Shown here: piece after piece, positions 10,601 to 19,540 of the stretch
Numbering within the stretch: position 1 is the first letter of the stretch
How the letters are laid out: each line of letters starts with the position of its first letter
Origin: Bacteroidia bacterium
Lineage (GTDB): Bacteria > Bacteroidota > Bacteroidia > Cytophagales > Flammeovirgaceae
Length of the DNA stretch: 64,000 bases
Reading direction: 5' to 3'
Assembly: GCA_030425505.1 (NCBI GenBank)
Contig: JAUIAB010000013.1
Coordinates: forward strand, 35,365-99,364
The notes under the pieces: model-generated
What the model was told of the DNA's origin: nothing
What the model saw: only the letters and a program-made list of their open reading frames with translations
Database searches by the model: none
Position numbers and translations under genes: made by a program

Positions 10601-12137
10601 TGCCATCATTAGAGAATTGACAATACATTCCATCATTCCTTGTTGGCATTACATACTCATCATCATACTCTTTCTCAAATGAAAGTCTGGATCCCTGATC
10701 TTGAAAGCCAGCAGCAATTGCAGTCCTATTACCTCTAGGAGGTATTGCAACACTATATGCCTGGGTAGTAACATAGTCCGTATTCAAATCTTCCCATGGA
10801 ACATTTATTTCTCTTATAAAATTTACAGGAACTTGCACCATGCCATTACTAGTTGCATACAAGCCTCCATCATTAGCTACTAGCATTTTATTACTATTAG
10901 AAGGGTAAAATAAGATCTTTTGTTGATCATTATGCAATCCAACATTTCCTCCTCTAAATTTTATCACATTGTTTGGTGTTCTAAATCCATCCGTTGATCT
11001 TACTAACCCTACACTCCCAATAAAAACCATTTCTGGATCTCCAGGGTGAACTGCTATGCACTGGTTGTAGTCAGTTTGTCCCAAATAATCTAAGTCAAGC
11101 CCTAAGTTTTCTGTTCTATCTTCCCAAGTAACTCTTGTTCTTTCATTTTCTAAATTTATAGTGCAATAAAATAACCTATATTCATGAGGGTAATCTTCTG
11201 TTTCCTGACCAGTTGAAAAAAAGTAAATACTTCTACTTCTATTCTCATTCAAGCTTTGAGATACAGCAACCTCTATTCTTTCGCTCTCAGGCAAACGCAA
11301 ATCATTAATTCTCAATGTAATATCTTCCCATACACCGTTAGTTCTTCTCAATAAAAACCTATCACTTCTCTCTTTGATTGGCACAGCAGCTACTATCTCT
11401 CCTGTGGTAAAAACATCTAAACCTACATTGCTACAATTCCAACTATCAGCTAATGGAGGTATGGAGCTAATAAATACATCTCCTCCCCTTAAGCCAACTT
11501 CCACAACATTACTACCTCCAGCAACAATCAACTTTCCATCAATGGGAGCAACGACAATTTTATGAACTGATCTCATTTTTTGATCATCCCCTAAGTCTGA
11601 ATACTTTAAAAATGGCTCCCAACTTAATCCAGAGTTAGACGATCGGTAAATCAGATTTTTTACTTTATGTTTTGATAGTTTATAACCCTTGGTACTAATA
11701 CTATAATACCAAATGTGTTGAAAACCTTCTCTTGGATCTTGCACTATGTTGCCTATACCATAGATGTTATTTTCTGGAGTGTTTATTCTTTCCCAACTCT
11801 GACCTCCATCTCTAGTTCTCCATAAATCACCTGTCTGACCTCCAGCTATAATGTGATTATCATCCCTTACGTCAATAGCAACAGCTTCCGTTCTTCCTCC
11901 TACATTGAATGGTCCTCTAGATGTAACTTTAGGCTTTGCCTCAAATAGTTCGTTGTTAGGAGCTAAATTATAATTTGCTACAGGGAGTTGAGACATAAAG
12001 TTTAGCTGCTCAGAGTGAAAGTTAGTATCGCTTGATAAAGCGTAAAAAGCCTCACTTTTACCTTCCTGTTTCAACTCATTCTGAAATCCATCAATAATAA
12101 ACATTGACATGATTAACAGCATGTTAATTATTTTCAT
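7635..12137 (-). CDS. Giant secreted BNR/sialidase-type beta-propeller protein with FnIII domains and T9SS tail
   Basis: The protein has 1500 residues with an N-terminal hydrophobic export signal. Residues 70-800 contain repeated Asp-box/BNR motifs (RTRDGGQSWERI, RSSNSGLSWEPF, YSKDAGNNWMNVDG), the blade signature of VPS10/sialidase-like propellers. The opening SRGPFNVGGRTEAVAID is the common start of this Bacteroidota family. About 830-920 is an Ig-like segment, followed by a jelly-roll-like part and by FnIII-type domains around 1090-1400. The tail (FNIYPNPFNGSKVIVDLSEF to KMVKK) is a T9SS type A sorting domain. Propellers of this type bind glycans or proteins. Catalytic sialidase residues cannot be claimed. 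It converges with the other T9SS cargo gene and leaves 34 bases between them. Confidence 0.85.
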   Translation of the reverse strand: MKIINMLLIMSMFIIDGFQNELKQEGKSEAFYALSSDTNFHSEQLNFMSQLPVANYNLAPNNELFEAKPKVTSRGPFNVGGRTEAVAIDVRDDNHIIAGGQTGDLWRTRDGGQSWERINTPENNIYGIGNIVQDPREGFQHIWYYSISTKGYKLSKHKVKNLIYRSSNSGLSWEPFLKYSDLGDDQKMRSVHKIVVAPIDGKLIVAGGSNVVEVGLRGGDVFISSIPPLADSWNCSNVGLDVFTTGEIVAAVPIKERSDRFLLRRTNGVWEDITLRINDLRLPESERIEVAVSQSLNENRSRSIYFFSTGQETEDYPHEYRLFYCTINLENERTRVTWEDRTENLGLDLDYLGQTDYNQCIAVHPGDPEMVFIGSVGLVRSTDGFRTPNNVIKFRGGNVGLHNDQQKILFYPSNSNKMLVANDGGLYATSNGMVQVPVNFIREINVPWEDLNTDYVTTQAYSVAIPPRGNRTAIAAGFQDQGSRLSFEKEYDDEYVMPTRNDGMYCQFSNDGRFLYTTNQYGNIPRISLDYGNRTFRRQRDEIWSETNWSGRPFFVLDPNQDGLAYVIHESEFIKRYRNFNENFRSDLRINFPLEEEDQLSTLTVSNQPANILYVATKLGHLYRVDNADSPNPRITEITRDSFLQMENMDEEQMEEREDFINNDNKINCIATDPLDGRRVFVVFYGFNTPSIFYSKDAGNNWMNVDGNLSGRNAPTVVSVAVRRLDNRPDYYKVFLGTSMGLLSTKSIPLIVGAKVKTSNIKWEREALESIGISRVSMVQCRASDGMVAVATYGKGLFTFSDEPFIKDLGTVSMTLEEEEKVIDLTGFDFEIEENEDLEYIITETSDEGVISHSIEEETLRIEAESSGITFLTIESSNGRIRSKGKLRVEVESAAERIVFNQSLAEDGNFASFTKSPVVNENTTRIEMWDDFDIAEGSTWRVDGFHVEGKLRQPFEQYHDPLAVKLILKRGEGESREIILSREYSLNDDRLQILSDEVTNRYSFKFNFRDPVRLPEGKYWLCVMPVFMPLENVYPWLWRGASENGNAIERRVDSSLNIDRTQHTNRKLWFRVHGEIENDWRYGAPREVIAEGIGSKKIQLTWELIIANEINRPKQILIERSKNGLDYTQLDIIDYGITSYTDEHRISDGLYKYRLKILQAGRRESLYSESNEILIGRGIKTPVGLRILAITDQGAILNWEPDYVDNPRYSRADELVLYRRFTFGGGSANYFHDSGFEEVAVLDGNAFTYYDNLPYNGVYYQYKLEARNRWGEALSNACLRQLSEFSRTVQNFTAIADEDNVNISWQIDPYGIENIKLVRHVRGIGINIIAEADLWQEGNNSIQFVGNNFLVLDGDIMDEISFQELLNNPVGTEISYYLQIKPFHGSTMQTERVEATLEFRLPPSLDIIFREDTSLEKNTFNIYPNPFNGSKVIVDLSEFTNSFDLKLEIRNLSGSLIYSNAIKNDNKVAEINLNKDIAPGMYLVSVTDGNSKFTKKMVKK

Positions 12138-12382
12138 AGCTTATGAAAAAATATTTTATGTAATTTTAAATGTATGCTATAAAACTCAGACTTTCAAAGA
12201 GATAATATCTATATTACACTTTGTTTTATTAGATAGTGTTATCTTTGCTTTGATCCTACTTTCCTCTCTAAGAGGTGTATAATTCAAATTCTTATTTGAA
12301 AAAGCCTTTAATTATTAAAATGCTGCATCATTTTTTTTCAAATACATCAAAATTTAGCTTTCTTTAACCTCAAAGGGTTTCT

Positions 12383-14179
12383 ATGCAACTAAAGCTTCTT
12401 AAACAAACTGGTTTTTGCCTGATCCTAATAGGCTTCACCCTATTTATCCTTATTTTCTTTTCTGGAAAATTTATTCTTTCAGAATCAGCTATTGACAAAC
12501 TTGTTAGCTCTGAATTACAAGATGAATTTAAGGCAGAGTATTTTAACTCAATTGAAGAAAACAAATACAATAATCCTTTTTCTTTTATTCATTCTTTAGA
12601 AGAGGTCTTTCAAAAAATTAATGAAAAGAAAAAAGAACAATTCAAGATTAAAGATCAAGACCTTGAGCTATTTTGGAAGACATTTCAAGCGAGAAGAATA
12701 AAGAAATGGAATAATCGAATTGTTGAAGAAGTTTTTTCTGAAGATAATAGTATTGATCAATTTAAATTAAAGATGTGGCTTTCTTTTGGAGGTTGGCTAG
12801 ATGGAAGATCGTACGATAGCAAAGGTTCATTTTTAGAAAATTTTCAACTAGTTGCTTCAAACATTAATACGTCGATACTGGATAAAAAAGGATTTAACAA
12901 AGAACAAATAAAGAAGCTCAAATATAATTTCATTCGATCATCCACTAATGGCTTAATCAAAACGCATTCTTGGATTTTGATACTACTAACCTATGGTTTC
13001 GTTATTTTTGGATCATTTCTCTATTTCTTACCAGAAATTAAAAGCCATCCAGGAATAAAAAATGATGGAATCTTCTATTCAAAACTTAAAAACAAAGGCT
13101 GGATTGGTATTTTCTTAGGCTTCTTTCTTATCTCTTTTTATATAATCCTATACTTTTTTCCCTGGTACATGGTCAATTGGATTGTAATGCTTGATCCAAT
13201 AAGTACTTTTCTGGGTGGAGAAACCGCTAGCCAGTGGTTTTTGTATGGCTTTTTATACACTATTTCAGTGCTTGTAATGGGAGTCAGGATGATTATAAAG
13301 TACCGTCATACTAACTATCAACTGGTGAGAACTGCTTCGGTAATGTTTTTCCAACTCTGCTTTGCCTTTCTAATTCCTGAAATTTTAAAAAACCTAAATA
13401 AGCCAAGTTTTGACTTTAAGAATATGTGGCCTTTAGATTATTCTTTCTTCTTTGAGTATAGGATAGATAATCTAATCCAATCAGGCCATTTAGGTATTTT
13501 TATGCTTGTCTGGGGAATTTCTCTTTTTATTTTAGGAGTTCCCATTTTGGTTTACTTTTTTGGAAAAAGATGGTACTGCTCCTGGGTATGTGGTTGTGGA
13601 GGTCTTGCAGAAACATTGGGTGATCCTTTTCGGCAATTATCCAATAAATCTTTGAAAGCCTGGAAAATCGAAAGATGGACTGTTCACTCTGTATTAATAT
13701 TTGTAGTGTTTATGACTATAGGAGTTCTTTACACTTATTTTACAGAAAAAAGTCAAATCTTAGGTATTGACACTTATCAGGTAAGAGAAGTATACGGTTT
13801 TAGCATAGGGACTGTATTTGCTGGAGTTGTTGGAACTGGGTTTTATCCTCTCATGGGTAATAGAGTATGGTGCCGATTTGGTTGCCCGCTTGCAGCTTAT
13901 TTGGGAATAGTTCAACGATTTAAATCCAGGTTTAGAATTACCACCAATGGTGGTCAGTGCATTTCTTGTGGAAACTGTTCTACTTATTGTGAAATGGGAA
14001 TTGATGTAAGGTGGTATGCACAAAGAGGACAGAATATAGTTCGGGCGTCCTGTGTTGGCTGTGGTGTTTGTGCTTCTGTTTGTCCCAGAGGAGTTTTAAA
14101 CCTAGAAAATAAGCCAACATCTGAAAGGATAAACGAGCCATTAGTGATTGGAAATAATTCAATCAAAGTAAACCAATAA
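12383..14179 (+). CDS. Membrane polyferredoxin-like 4Fe-4S protein (NapH/NosR/CcoG-like)
   Basis: The protein has 598 residues. One membrane helix (about 8-28) is followed by a charged, helical extracytoplasmic domain of some 160 residues. After that comes a membrane core with several helices. The core carries YCSWVCGCGG and WCRFGCPL, the paired Cys motifs of the Fer4_5 (NapH/NosR) fold. Two classic 4Fe-4S motifs follow, CISCGNCSTYC and CVGCGVCASVC, on the cytoplasmic side. The family moves electrons between the quinone pool or cytoplasmic donors and periplasmic enzymes. The partner enzyme is not in the window. The N-terminal domain is not one that I recognise. The Nudix gene follows after 17 bases and may be cotranscribed. 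Confidence 0.8.
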   Translation: MQLKLLKQTGFCLILIGFTLFILIFFSGKFILSESAIDKLVSSELQDEFKAEYFNSIEENKYNNPFSFIHSLEEVFQKINEKKKEQFKIKDQDLELFWKTFQARRIKKWNNRIVEEVFSEDNSIDQFKLKMWLSFGGWLDGRSYDSKGSFLENFQLVASNINTSILDKKGFNKEQIKKLKYNFIRSSTNGLIKTHSWILILLTYGFVIFGSFLYFLPEIKSHPGIKNDGIFYSKLKNKGWIGIFLGFFLISFYIILYFFPWYMVNWIVMLDPISTFLGGETASQWFLYGFLYTISVLVMGVRMIIKYRHTNYQLVRTASVMFFQLCFAFLIPEILKNLNKPSFDFKNMWPLDYSFFFEYRIDNLIQSGHLGIFMLVWGISLFILGVPILVYFFGKRWYCSWVCGCGGLAETLGDPFRQLSNKSLKAWKIERWTVHSVLIFVVFMTIGVLYTYFTEKSQILGIDTYQVREVYGFSIGTVFAGVVGTGFYPLMGNRVWCRFGCPLAAYLGIVQRFKSRFRITTNGGQCISCGNCSTYCEMGIDVRWYAQRGQNIVRASCVGCGVCASVCPRGVLNLENKPTSERINEPLVIGNNSIKVNQ

Positions 14180-14196
14180 CTCCCTACTAAAATAAA

Positions 14197-14688
14197 ATGG
14201 AAGGCAAAACAACTTCTGTATTTGGAAATAAAGTGAGAGTAAGAGTATGTGGTTTATTAATTGAAAATGAGAAAATTTTATTAGTCAAACATAAGGGCAT
14301 TCAAAATAAAGGTGATATTTTTTGGGCACCTCCAGGTGGTGGCGTTTCTTTTTTAGAAAATACAGAAGATGCTTTAAAAAGGGAATTTTTAGAAGAGACA
14401 GGATTATCAATTGAAGTTGAAAAGTTTTTATTCTTTCATGAATTTATCCAAAAGCCTTTACATGCCATTGAATTATTTTTTGAAGTAAAACAATCCCAAA
14501 ACTCTAATAGACTAAAAAAAGGAATTGATCCTGAACTTTCAGAGAAGAGTCAAATTATAAATTCTGTTGAGCGGATTAGTATTAGTTCACTCAAAAAAAT
14601 AGATCCAAAATGCAAACATCAGATTTTTGCATTAGACAACTGGTCTGACTTTGAAAATCTTGAAACCTATTATAAATCTTTATTTTGA
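14197..14688 (+). CDS. Nudix hydrolase
   Basis: The protein has 163 residues, in the usual range for a single-domain Nudix hydrolase. The Nudix box lies at about residues 47-70 and fits GX5EX7REUXEEXGU: GGGVSFLENTEDALKREF followed by LEETGL. Members cleave a nucleoside diphosphate linked to another group and use a divalent cation bound by the box glutamates. The substrate cannot be told from the sequence. The start lies 17 bases after the iron-sulfur protein, so the two may share an mRNA. The end overlaps the converging DUF983 gene by 19 bases. Confidence 0.9.
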   Translation: MEGKTTSVFGNKVRVRVCGLLIENEKILLVKHKGIQNKGDIFWAPPGGGVSFLENTEDALKREFLEETGLSIEVEKFLFFHEFIQKPLHAIELFFEVKQSQNSNRLKKGIDPELSEKSQIINSVERISISSLKKIDPKCKHQIFALDNWSDFENLETYYKSLF

Positions 14689-15056
14689 TATGAAGAATCG
14701 TACTTTATTCCGCCAAACAAATGAAGCATCATGGTACGAGAAACTCTAAAGTTGTAGGGAAAAAGTAAAATTGTTGGTACTAAAATAGCAGCAATGTAAA
14801 TAATTAGCTTATTAGGCTCGAAAACAATCTTCACAAATAAAAACACTGCAACAATTACTGCCACATTTACTGCGTAGCTTATATACATTCCACCAATATA
14901 AAAGCCTGGCTCTGGTTTTAAACCAACTCCACAAACTGGACATTTGCTATTCATTTTACTGAATTTCAATAGATTAAATGCAGAGTGTTTATACATATTT
15001 CCAGACCTACACTTTGGGCATTTATTCTCTATGATTGATCTAAGCTTACTTGCCAT
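14670..15056 (-). CDS. DUF983 family membrane protein with zinc-ribbon-like N-terminus
   Basis: The protein has 128 residues. The N-terminus has two CxxC pairs (CPKCRSGNMYKH and CPVCGVGL) about 20 residues apart, as expected for a zinc ribbon. Next come the DUF983 signature (PEPGFYIGGMYISYAVNV) and two hydrophobic segments at about 57-78 and 85-103. The role of DUF983 is not established. The protein is probably in the inner membrane with the Cys pairs in the cytoplasm. The gene starts six bases after the exonuclease gene on the same strand, so the two are likely cotranscribed. Confidence 0.8.
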   Translation of the reverse strand: MASKLRSIIENKCPKCRSGNMYKHSAFNLLKFSKMNSKCPVCGVGLKPEPGFYIGGMYISYAVNVAVIVAVFLFVKIVFEPNKLIIYIAAILVPTILLFPYNFRVSRTMMLHLFGGIKYDSSYQNKDL

Positions 15057-15062
15057 TCAATC

Positions 15063-15869
15063 TTATTTTTGGAGCTGTAGCTGGCTCAACTTAAGTTCCA
15101 TCAGTTTTTTCTTAGTATCCAAGGGAAAATCACCTTTTTGAATCCAATCATAATAGCTTGGATCTTTTTTCAAGACCTCTAAAATGGGCTTATGCCTGTA
15201 TTTTCCAAAATTAAAAACTGGCACTTTATTTTCATCATAAATCATTCTCCCCGCATAGTCTATTGTATTGGATGCAACTAGCTTGTTTAGTTCTTCCATA
15301 TCATTTTTAACAGGGTATTCTAATTTACCATCTTTTGTTTTCACTGCAACCTCTTTATACCTTTCAACTTGCTGCACTAGTACATCATATGTTGCTAATG
15401 TATCTGCTTCAGCAGAGTGAGCATTTTCCAGTTCCTCATTGCAGTAAAACTTATAGGCTGCGCTTAATGTACGCGGTTCCATCAAGTGAAAAATCTTTTG
15501 CGAATCAATCACTTTTCTACTTTTCATACTAAAGTCAATATCCACTCTCAAAAAAGCCTCCACCAGCATAGGGATATCAAATTTCATAATGTTAAAACCT
15601 GCCAAATCAGCTCCATCAAGAAAGCGCTCTACATCTTTAGCAATCATTTTAAAAGTTGGAGCATCTTTTACATCCTCATCTCTTATACCATGAATTTTTG
15701 AAGACTTTTCTGGTATTGGCATTTCTGGATTCACTAACCAGGTCTTTACTTCTTTAGATTGATTAGAAGAAACTTTTAAAATACATATCTCCACTATTCT
15801 ATCATTGGTAATACTTATACCAGTGGCTTCCAAATCAAAAAATGCAAGTGGTTTTTTTAAATTTAACAT
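15063..15869 (-). CDS. DnaQ-like 3'-5' exonuclease with exodeoxyribonuclease X-like C-terminus
   Basis: The longest frame opens with a TTG at 15881. The ATG at 15869 (MLNLKKPLAFFDLEATG) fits the family and gives 268 residues. ExoI (FFDLEATG, acidic residues D12 and E14), ExoII (GFNIMKFDIPML) and ExoIII (HSAEADTLAT) motifs are all present, so the DEDDh active site looks complete. Residues from about 210 (VFNFGKYRHKPILEVLKKDP, then YYDW) match the small domain at the end of exonuclease X-type proteins. The family degrades single-stranded or nicked DNA from 3' ends. The physiological role in this organism is inferred only. It precedes the DUF983 gene. Confidence 0.88.
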   Translation of the reverse strand: MLNLKKPLAFFDLEATGISITNDRIVEICILKVSSNQSKEVKTWLVNPEMPIPEKSSKIHGIRDEDVKDAPTFKMIAKDVERFLDGADLAGFNIMKFDIPMLVEAFLRVDIDFSMKSRKVIDSQKIFHLMEPRTLSAAYKFYCNEELENAHSAEADTLATYDVLVQQVERYKEVAVKTKDGKLEYPVKNDMEELNKLVASNTIDYAGRMIYDENKVPVFNFGKYRHKPILEVLKKDPSYYDWIQKGDFPLDTKKKLMELKLSQLQLQK

Positions 15870-15965
15870 TCTAACTTCCAATTATTTTATTTTGAAAAAT
15901 AATGTTTTTCAATTATTACTCTAAATTCAAAGTTATATAGTTAATTAGTGGTTATTTAATAAAAC

Positions 15966-16001
15966 TTTGATTTTTACATGCAAATCCATGAGTTAGTTTT
16001 G
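15966..16001 (+). promoter_or_regulatory. Candidate promoter of the methylmalonyl-CoA mutase operon
   Basis: TAGTTTTG at 15994-16001 fits the Bacteroidota -7 consensus TAnnTTTG. A TTTG at 15966-15969 lies 24 bases upstream, slightly far for the -33 box. It would give a leader of about 125 bases before the start at 16132. I saw no cobalamin riboswitch fold in that leader, although the enzyme is B12-dependent. Confidence 0.4.
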
Positions 16002-16131
16002 TAAGCAGTACTAGGGTACATCTCAGAGCCAGAAGCAAACTATATTATTTTTATAAAAAAACAGGTTGTACATCTATTTAGATGGGGTTTATAAATTTAT
16101 TAGCACGCATACTTATACTAAGTAATATGTA

Positions 16132-18336
16132 ATGAAGGAATTAAAAAATTTGAACAATTTAGAATTTTCTGAATTAGTATCGAAAGTAAAAATTCAACTG
16201 CCTAAAAAGGGAGCATTAAAAAAGACCGCTACACATGAGGGCATTGATATTAAACAAGGGTACGATGGGGAGGACATTAAAAATATCAACCATTTAGGAT
16301 TTTCGGCAGGCATACCTCCTTACCTTAGAGGCCCTTACACTTCCATGTATGTTACAAGACCTTGGACAATAAGGCAATATGCTGGGTTTAGTACAGCGGA
16401 AGACTCTAATGCTTTTTACAGAAAAAACTTAGCCGCAGGTCAAAAAGGCTTATCTGTTGCCTTCGACTTGGCAACACATAGAGGCTATGACTCTGATCAT
16501 CCTCGAGTGGTTGGAGACGTTGGAAAAGCTGGTGTAGCGATTGATAGCATCCTGGATATGAAAATCTTATTTGATGGTATACCTCTGGATAAGATGTCTG
16601 TATCTATGACAATGAATGGAGCTGTCCTTCCCATTATGGCATTTTATATTGTCGCTGCTGAAGAGCAAGGTGTAAGCCTAGATCAGCTGAGTGGGACTAT
16701 CCAAAATGATATCCTCAAGGAGTTTATGGTGAGAAATACATATATCTACCCACCTACTCCTAGCATGAGTATTGTGGGAGATATTTTCGCTTACACTGCT
16801 AAGCATATGCCTAAATTCAACTCCATAAGCATTAGCGGATATCACATGCAAGAGGCAGGTGCGCCTTGTGATCTAGAATTAGCATATACACTCGCAGATG
16901 GATGGGAGTATGTTAGAACAGGAATTAAAAGTGGCTTGTTGATAGATGATTTTGCACCCAGGCTATCTTTCTTTTGGGGAATAGGAATGAATCACTTCAT
17001 GGAAATTGCTAAAATGAGAGCTGGAAGGTTACTCTGGGCTAAGATCATTCAAAATTTCAAGCCAGAAAAAGCTAAGTCCATGGCACTAAGGACACACTGC
17101 CAAACTTCTGGGTGGTCTCTCACAGAGCAAGATCCCTACAACAATATTACTAGGACGTTTGTAGAAGCTATGGCGGCTGCCTTTGGACATACACAGTCTT
17201 TACATACCAACTCCTTTGACGAAGCTGTTGCCTTGCCCACAGAATACTCTGCCATGATTTCTAGAGATACGCAAAAGTATATGATTGAAAAAACGGGGAT
17301 CACTAAGGTTATTGACCCTTGGGGAGGAAGCTACTATGTAGAGTGGCTCACTGATCAACTTGCGAAGAAAGCATGGGAAAGAATTCAGGAAGTAGAAAAG
17401 GCTGGAGGAATGACCAAAGCAATAGAAGCAGGGATACCTAAAATGCGAATTGAAGAAGCAGCTGCAATACGTCAGGCAAAAATTGATTCTGGTAAGGATG
17501 TGATAGTTGGCGTGAACAAATTCAAAACAAATGAAAAAACAGATTTTGAAGTATTAGAAGTAGATAATAAAAGTGTATTAAATGCCCAAGTTGAAAGACT
17601 TGAGCATCTGAGAAATAATAGAGATGACGCTAAAGTATATGAAGCTTTAAATGCAATTACTCAATGTGCAGAGAAAAAAGTCAATAAAAAAGATGACCCC
17701 AAGAAGGATAGTGAAAACCTATTAGCCTTGGCTGTAGAAGCTGCCAGAGCAAGAGCTTCCTTAGGAGAGATTTCTTATGCAATGGAAAAAGTATTTAAAA
17801 GACATCAGGCTAACAGTCACAGTATTTCAGGAGTTTACCTAAAAGAAATGGCAGATCAAAATAATGTTAATCAAGCACGATCATTAGCAGATGATTTTGC
17901 AAAACTAGATGGTAGAAGACCGAGGATCTATATTGCCAAAATGGGACAAGACGGGCATGACAGAGGAGCAAAAGTGATTGCAACCAGTTTTGCAGATCTC
18001 GGCTTTGATGTAGACTTAGGACCACTTTTCCAAACACCTGAAGAAGCAGCGCAAATGGCAGCAGAAAGTGATGTCCATCTAATTGGAGTATCTTCTCAGG
18101 CTGCAGGTCATAAAACCTTAGTCCCAGAATTGATAAAAGAGTTAGGAGAAATTGGGCGATCAGATATTAAGGTCATCGTTGGAGGAGTGATTCCAAAGCA
18201 AGATTATGACTTTCTTCTAGGAAAGGGGGTTATGGATATTTTTGGACCAGGAACAGTAATAGCTGATGCTGCTATAAAAATACTCAATGCACTTATAAAA
18301 GAGTGGGAGGAAATATTAAACAAAACCAATAACTAG
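16132..18336 (+). CDS. mutB: Methylmalonyl-CoA mutase, large (catalytic) subunit
   Basis: The enzyme interconverts (R)-methylmalonyl-CoA and succinyl-CoA with adenosylcobalamin and links propionate or branched-chain catabolism with the TCA cycle. At 734 residues the length matches the family. The TIM-barrel part carries [32 protein letters not shown] and [19 protein letters not shown]. The C-terminal B12 domain (about 595-730) has the DxHxxG motif in [10 protein letters not shown], with the cobalt-ligand His at residue 609, and the later GGVIP loop. The small subunit begins two bases after this stop. Many organisms have the small-subunit gene first, so the order here is reversed. No epimerase, MeaB chaperone or propionyl-CoA carboxylase is in the window. 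Confidence 0.95.
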   Translation: MKELKNLNNLEFSELVSKVKIQLPKKGALKKTATHEGIDIKQGYDGEDIKNINHLGFSAGIPPYLRGPYTSMYVTRPWTIRQYAGFSTAEDSNAFYRKNLAAGQKGLSVAFDLATHRGYDSDHPRVVGDVGKAGVAIDSILDMKILFDGIPLDKMSVSMTMNGAVLPIMAFYIVAAEEQGVSLDQLSGTIQNDILKEFMVRNTYIYPPTPSMSIVGDIFAYTAKHMPKFNSISISGYHMQEAGAPCDLELAYTLADGWEYVRTGIKSGLLIDDFAPRLSFFWGIGMNHFMEIAKMRAGRLLWAKIIQNFKPEKAKSMALRTHCQTSGWSLTEQDPYNNITRTFVEAMAAAFGHTQSLHTNSFDEAVALPTEYSAMISRDTQKYMIEKTGITKVIDPWGGSYYVEWLTDQLAKKAWERIQEVEKAGGMTKAIEAGIPKMRIEEAAAIRQAKIDSGKDVIVGVNKFKTNEKTDFEVLEVDNKSVLNAQVERLEHLRNNRDDAKVYEALNAITQCAEKKVNKKDDPKKDSENLLALAVEAARARASLGEISYAMEKVFKRHQANSHSISGVYLKEMADQNNVNQARSLADDFAKLDGRRPRIYIAKMGQDGHDRGAKVIATSFADLGFDVDLGPLFQTPEEAAQMAAESDVHLIGVSSQAAGHKTLVPELIKELGEIGRSDIKVIVGGVIPKQDYDFLLGKGVMDIFGPGTVIADAAIKILNALIKEWEEILNKTNN

Positions 18337-18338
18337 AA

Positions 18339-19415
18339 ATGGATACTATTGAATATAAATTTTCCAATGTATCAAAAGATATTTGGAAAGAACAGTTAAT
18401 AAAAGACTTAAAAGGAAAGGTTGCAGCGGAAGATTTACCGACAACTATTAATGGAATAGAAATAGAACCTTATAAAGATGCTGAAGACCTGCAAAAGCTT
18501 TCTTATCTGAAAGACTATCATCAGTTGATTATCAATACTGAAAAAGACAATTTCTTAACAGAAAAATTCCTTTGCTTAGAAGATGAAAAGCAAGCCTTTG
18601 ATATTAAAGAAAAAATTTCTCTTTTAAGAGAAAACGGTTTAGATGGCGTAGCATTTTCCAAGCCATCTTTTGATACTGCTATTTTAAACGAAAGAAATGA
18701 TTTGTCTTATAGTTATTATCTAGATCAAAAAGCTTGTAGCACAAATTCTCTGGCGGAAACAGTGAGTTTTATTAAAGACAATAACCAGGGTTTTCATTTT
18801 TTGCTAAATAGTGAGATAGATAGTGAAATTTTCAATCAAATTTGGAATACCTCCGAAGACATAAGCCTTTCTATTAATGCGGATGCTAATAAACCTTCTC
18901 TTGCCATTAAAAAGTATTTAGACTTTATTTCTTCTGTACTTAATCAAGGAAAACCTGACTTAGAAAGTCTATTAAAAAGAATTAGTATTAGCATAGAATC
19001 CTCTGAAAACTATCTCTTTAATATAGCCAATATCAGAGCAGTCAGAGTAGTACTATTTTATACGCTAAAAAACATCTATTCTGAAACCAATATTCACCCC
19101 CTAAATATTTCTATACATACAAGACAGCGTTTTGATAAAAATATAGCAGAAGATAGCATACACCTAAACTTTTTATCTTCTATTAATCAGTTTATGTCTT
19201 CCTACATAGCCAATGCAAATAGAGTTACATTTGAAGTCAATAGCTCAAAGAAAGATCTAACGCAATTATTTCAAAGGCTTTCTATGAACGCCTTGTTGAT
19301 TATGGAAAACGAAAGTGGATTTGATAAAGTAATAGATGCTGCTGGAGGCTCTTATTTTATTGATGCTTTGACGCATAAAATAGCATCTAAAATTTGGGAG
19401 GAAATGAAAAGGTAG
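18339..19415 (+). CDS. mutA: Methylmalonyl-CoA mutase small subunit (short form)
   Basis: The protein has 358 residues and is weakly similar to the barrel of the large subunit. The C-terminal piece DKVIDAAGGSYFIDALTHKIASK matches the [19 protein letters not shown] segment of the partner, and IRAVRVVLFYTLKNIY matches the RAGRLLW region. The B12-binding domain is missing, as is usual for the non-catalytic subunit. The protein is shorter than most family members. Translation probably couples to the large subunit, as only two bases separate them. The likely role is to stabilise a heterodimer. Downstream lies the junction with the restriction-modification cassette, so the C-terminus may have lost material, although the tail reads naturally. 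Confidence 0.85.
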   Translation: MDTIEYKFSNVSKDIWKEQLIKDLKGKVAAEDLPTTINGIEIEPYKDAEDLQKLSYLKDYHQLIINTEKDNFLTEKFLCLEDEKQAFDIKEKISLLRENGLDGVAFSKPSFDTAILNERNDLSYSYYLDQKACSTNSLAETVSFIKDNNQGFHFLLNSEIDSEIFNQIWNTSEDISLSINADANKPSLAIKKYLDFISSVLNQGKPDLESLLKRISISIESSENYLFNIANIRAVRVVLFYTLKNIYSETNIHPLNISIHTRQRFDKNIAEDSIHLNFLSSINQFMSSYIANANRVTFEVNSSKKDLTQLFQRLSMNALLIMENESGFDKVIDAAGGSYFIDALTHKIASKIWEEMKR

Positions 19416-19459
19416 ATGCTTAGACCCTTACAGACCCCCCAACCTTGCTCCAGTTTTCT

Positions 19460-19540
19460 TTAAAATTCTCCATTAACAAAATTTACTTCAGTATTATGAA
19501 TATGTCTGAAATACTCTATTTCTAAGGAGTCTAAAATCAT
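19460..19540 (-). pseudogene. Possible truncated fourth reading frame of the restriction-modification cassette
   Basis: An ATG at 19540 overlaps the endonuclease stop as ATGA, like the other junctions of the cassette. The frame encodes only 26 residues, [20 protein letters not shown] then FVNGEF. This resembles the first beta-strands of RecF/AAA-type ATPases (xxLxIxNFRxIxxxxIxF), but the frame stops before any Walker A motif. It may be the stub of a gene lost when the cassette recombined into this site. The resemblance is short and could be chance. Confidence 0.3.

Noticed and set aside
13760..14166. Reverse frames of 60-87 codons opposite the iron-sulfur protein
   Set aside because: They lie antisense to the conserved Cys clusters and have no family likeness.
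16008..16131. Cobalamin riboswitch before the methylmalonyl-CoA mutase genes
   Set aside because: The leader is too short and shows no B12-box-like segment; only small hairpins are present.
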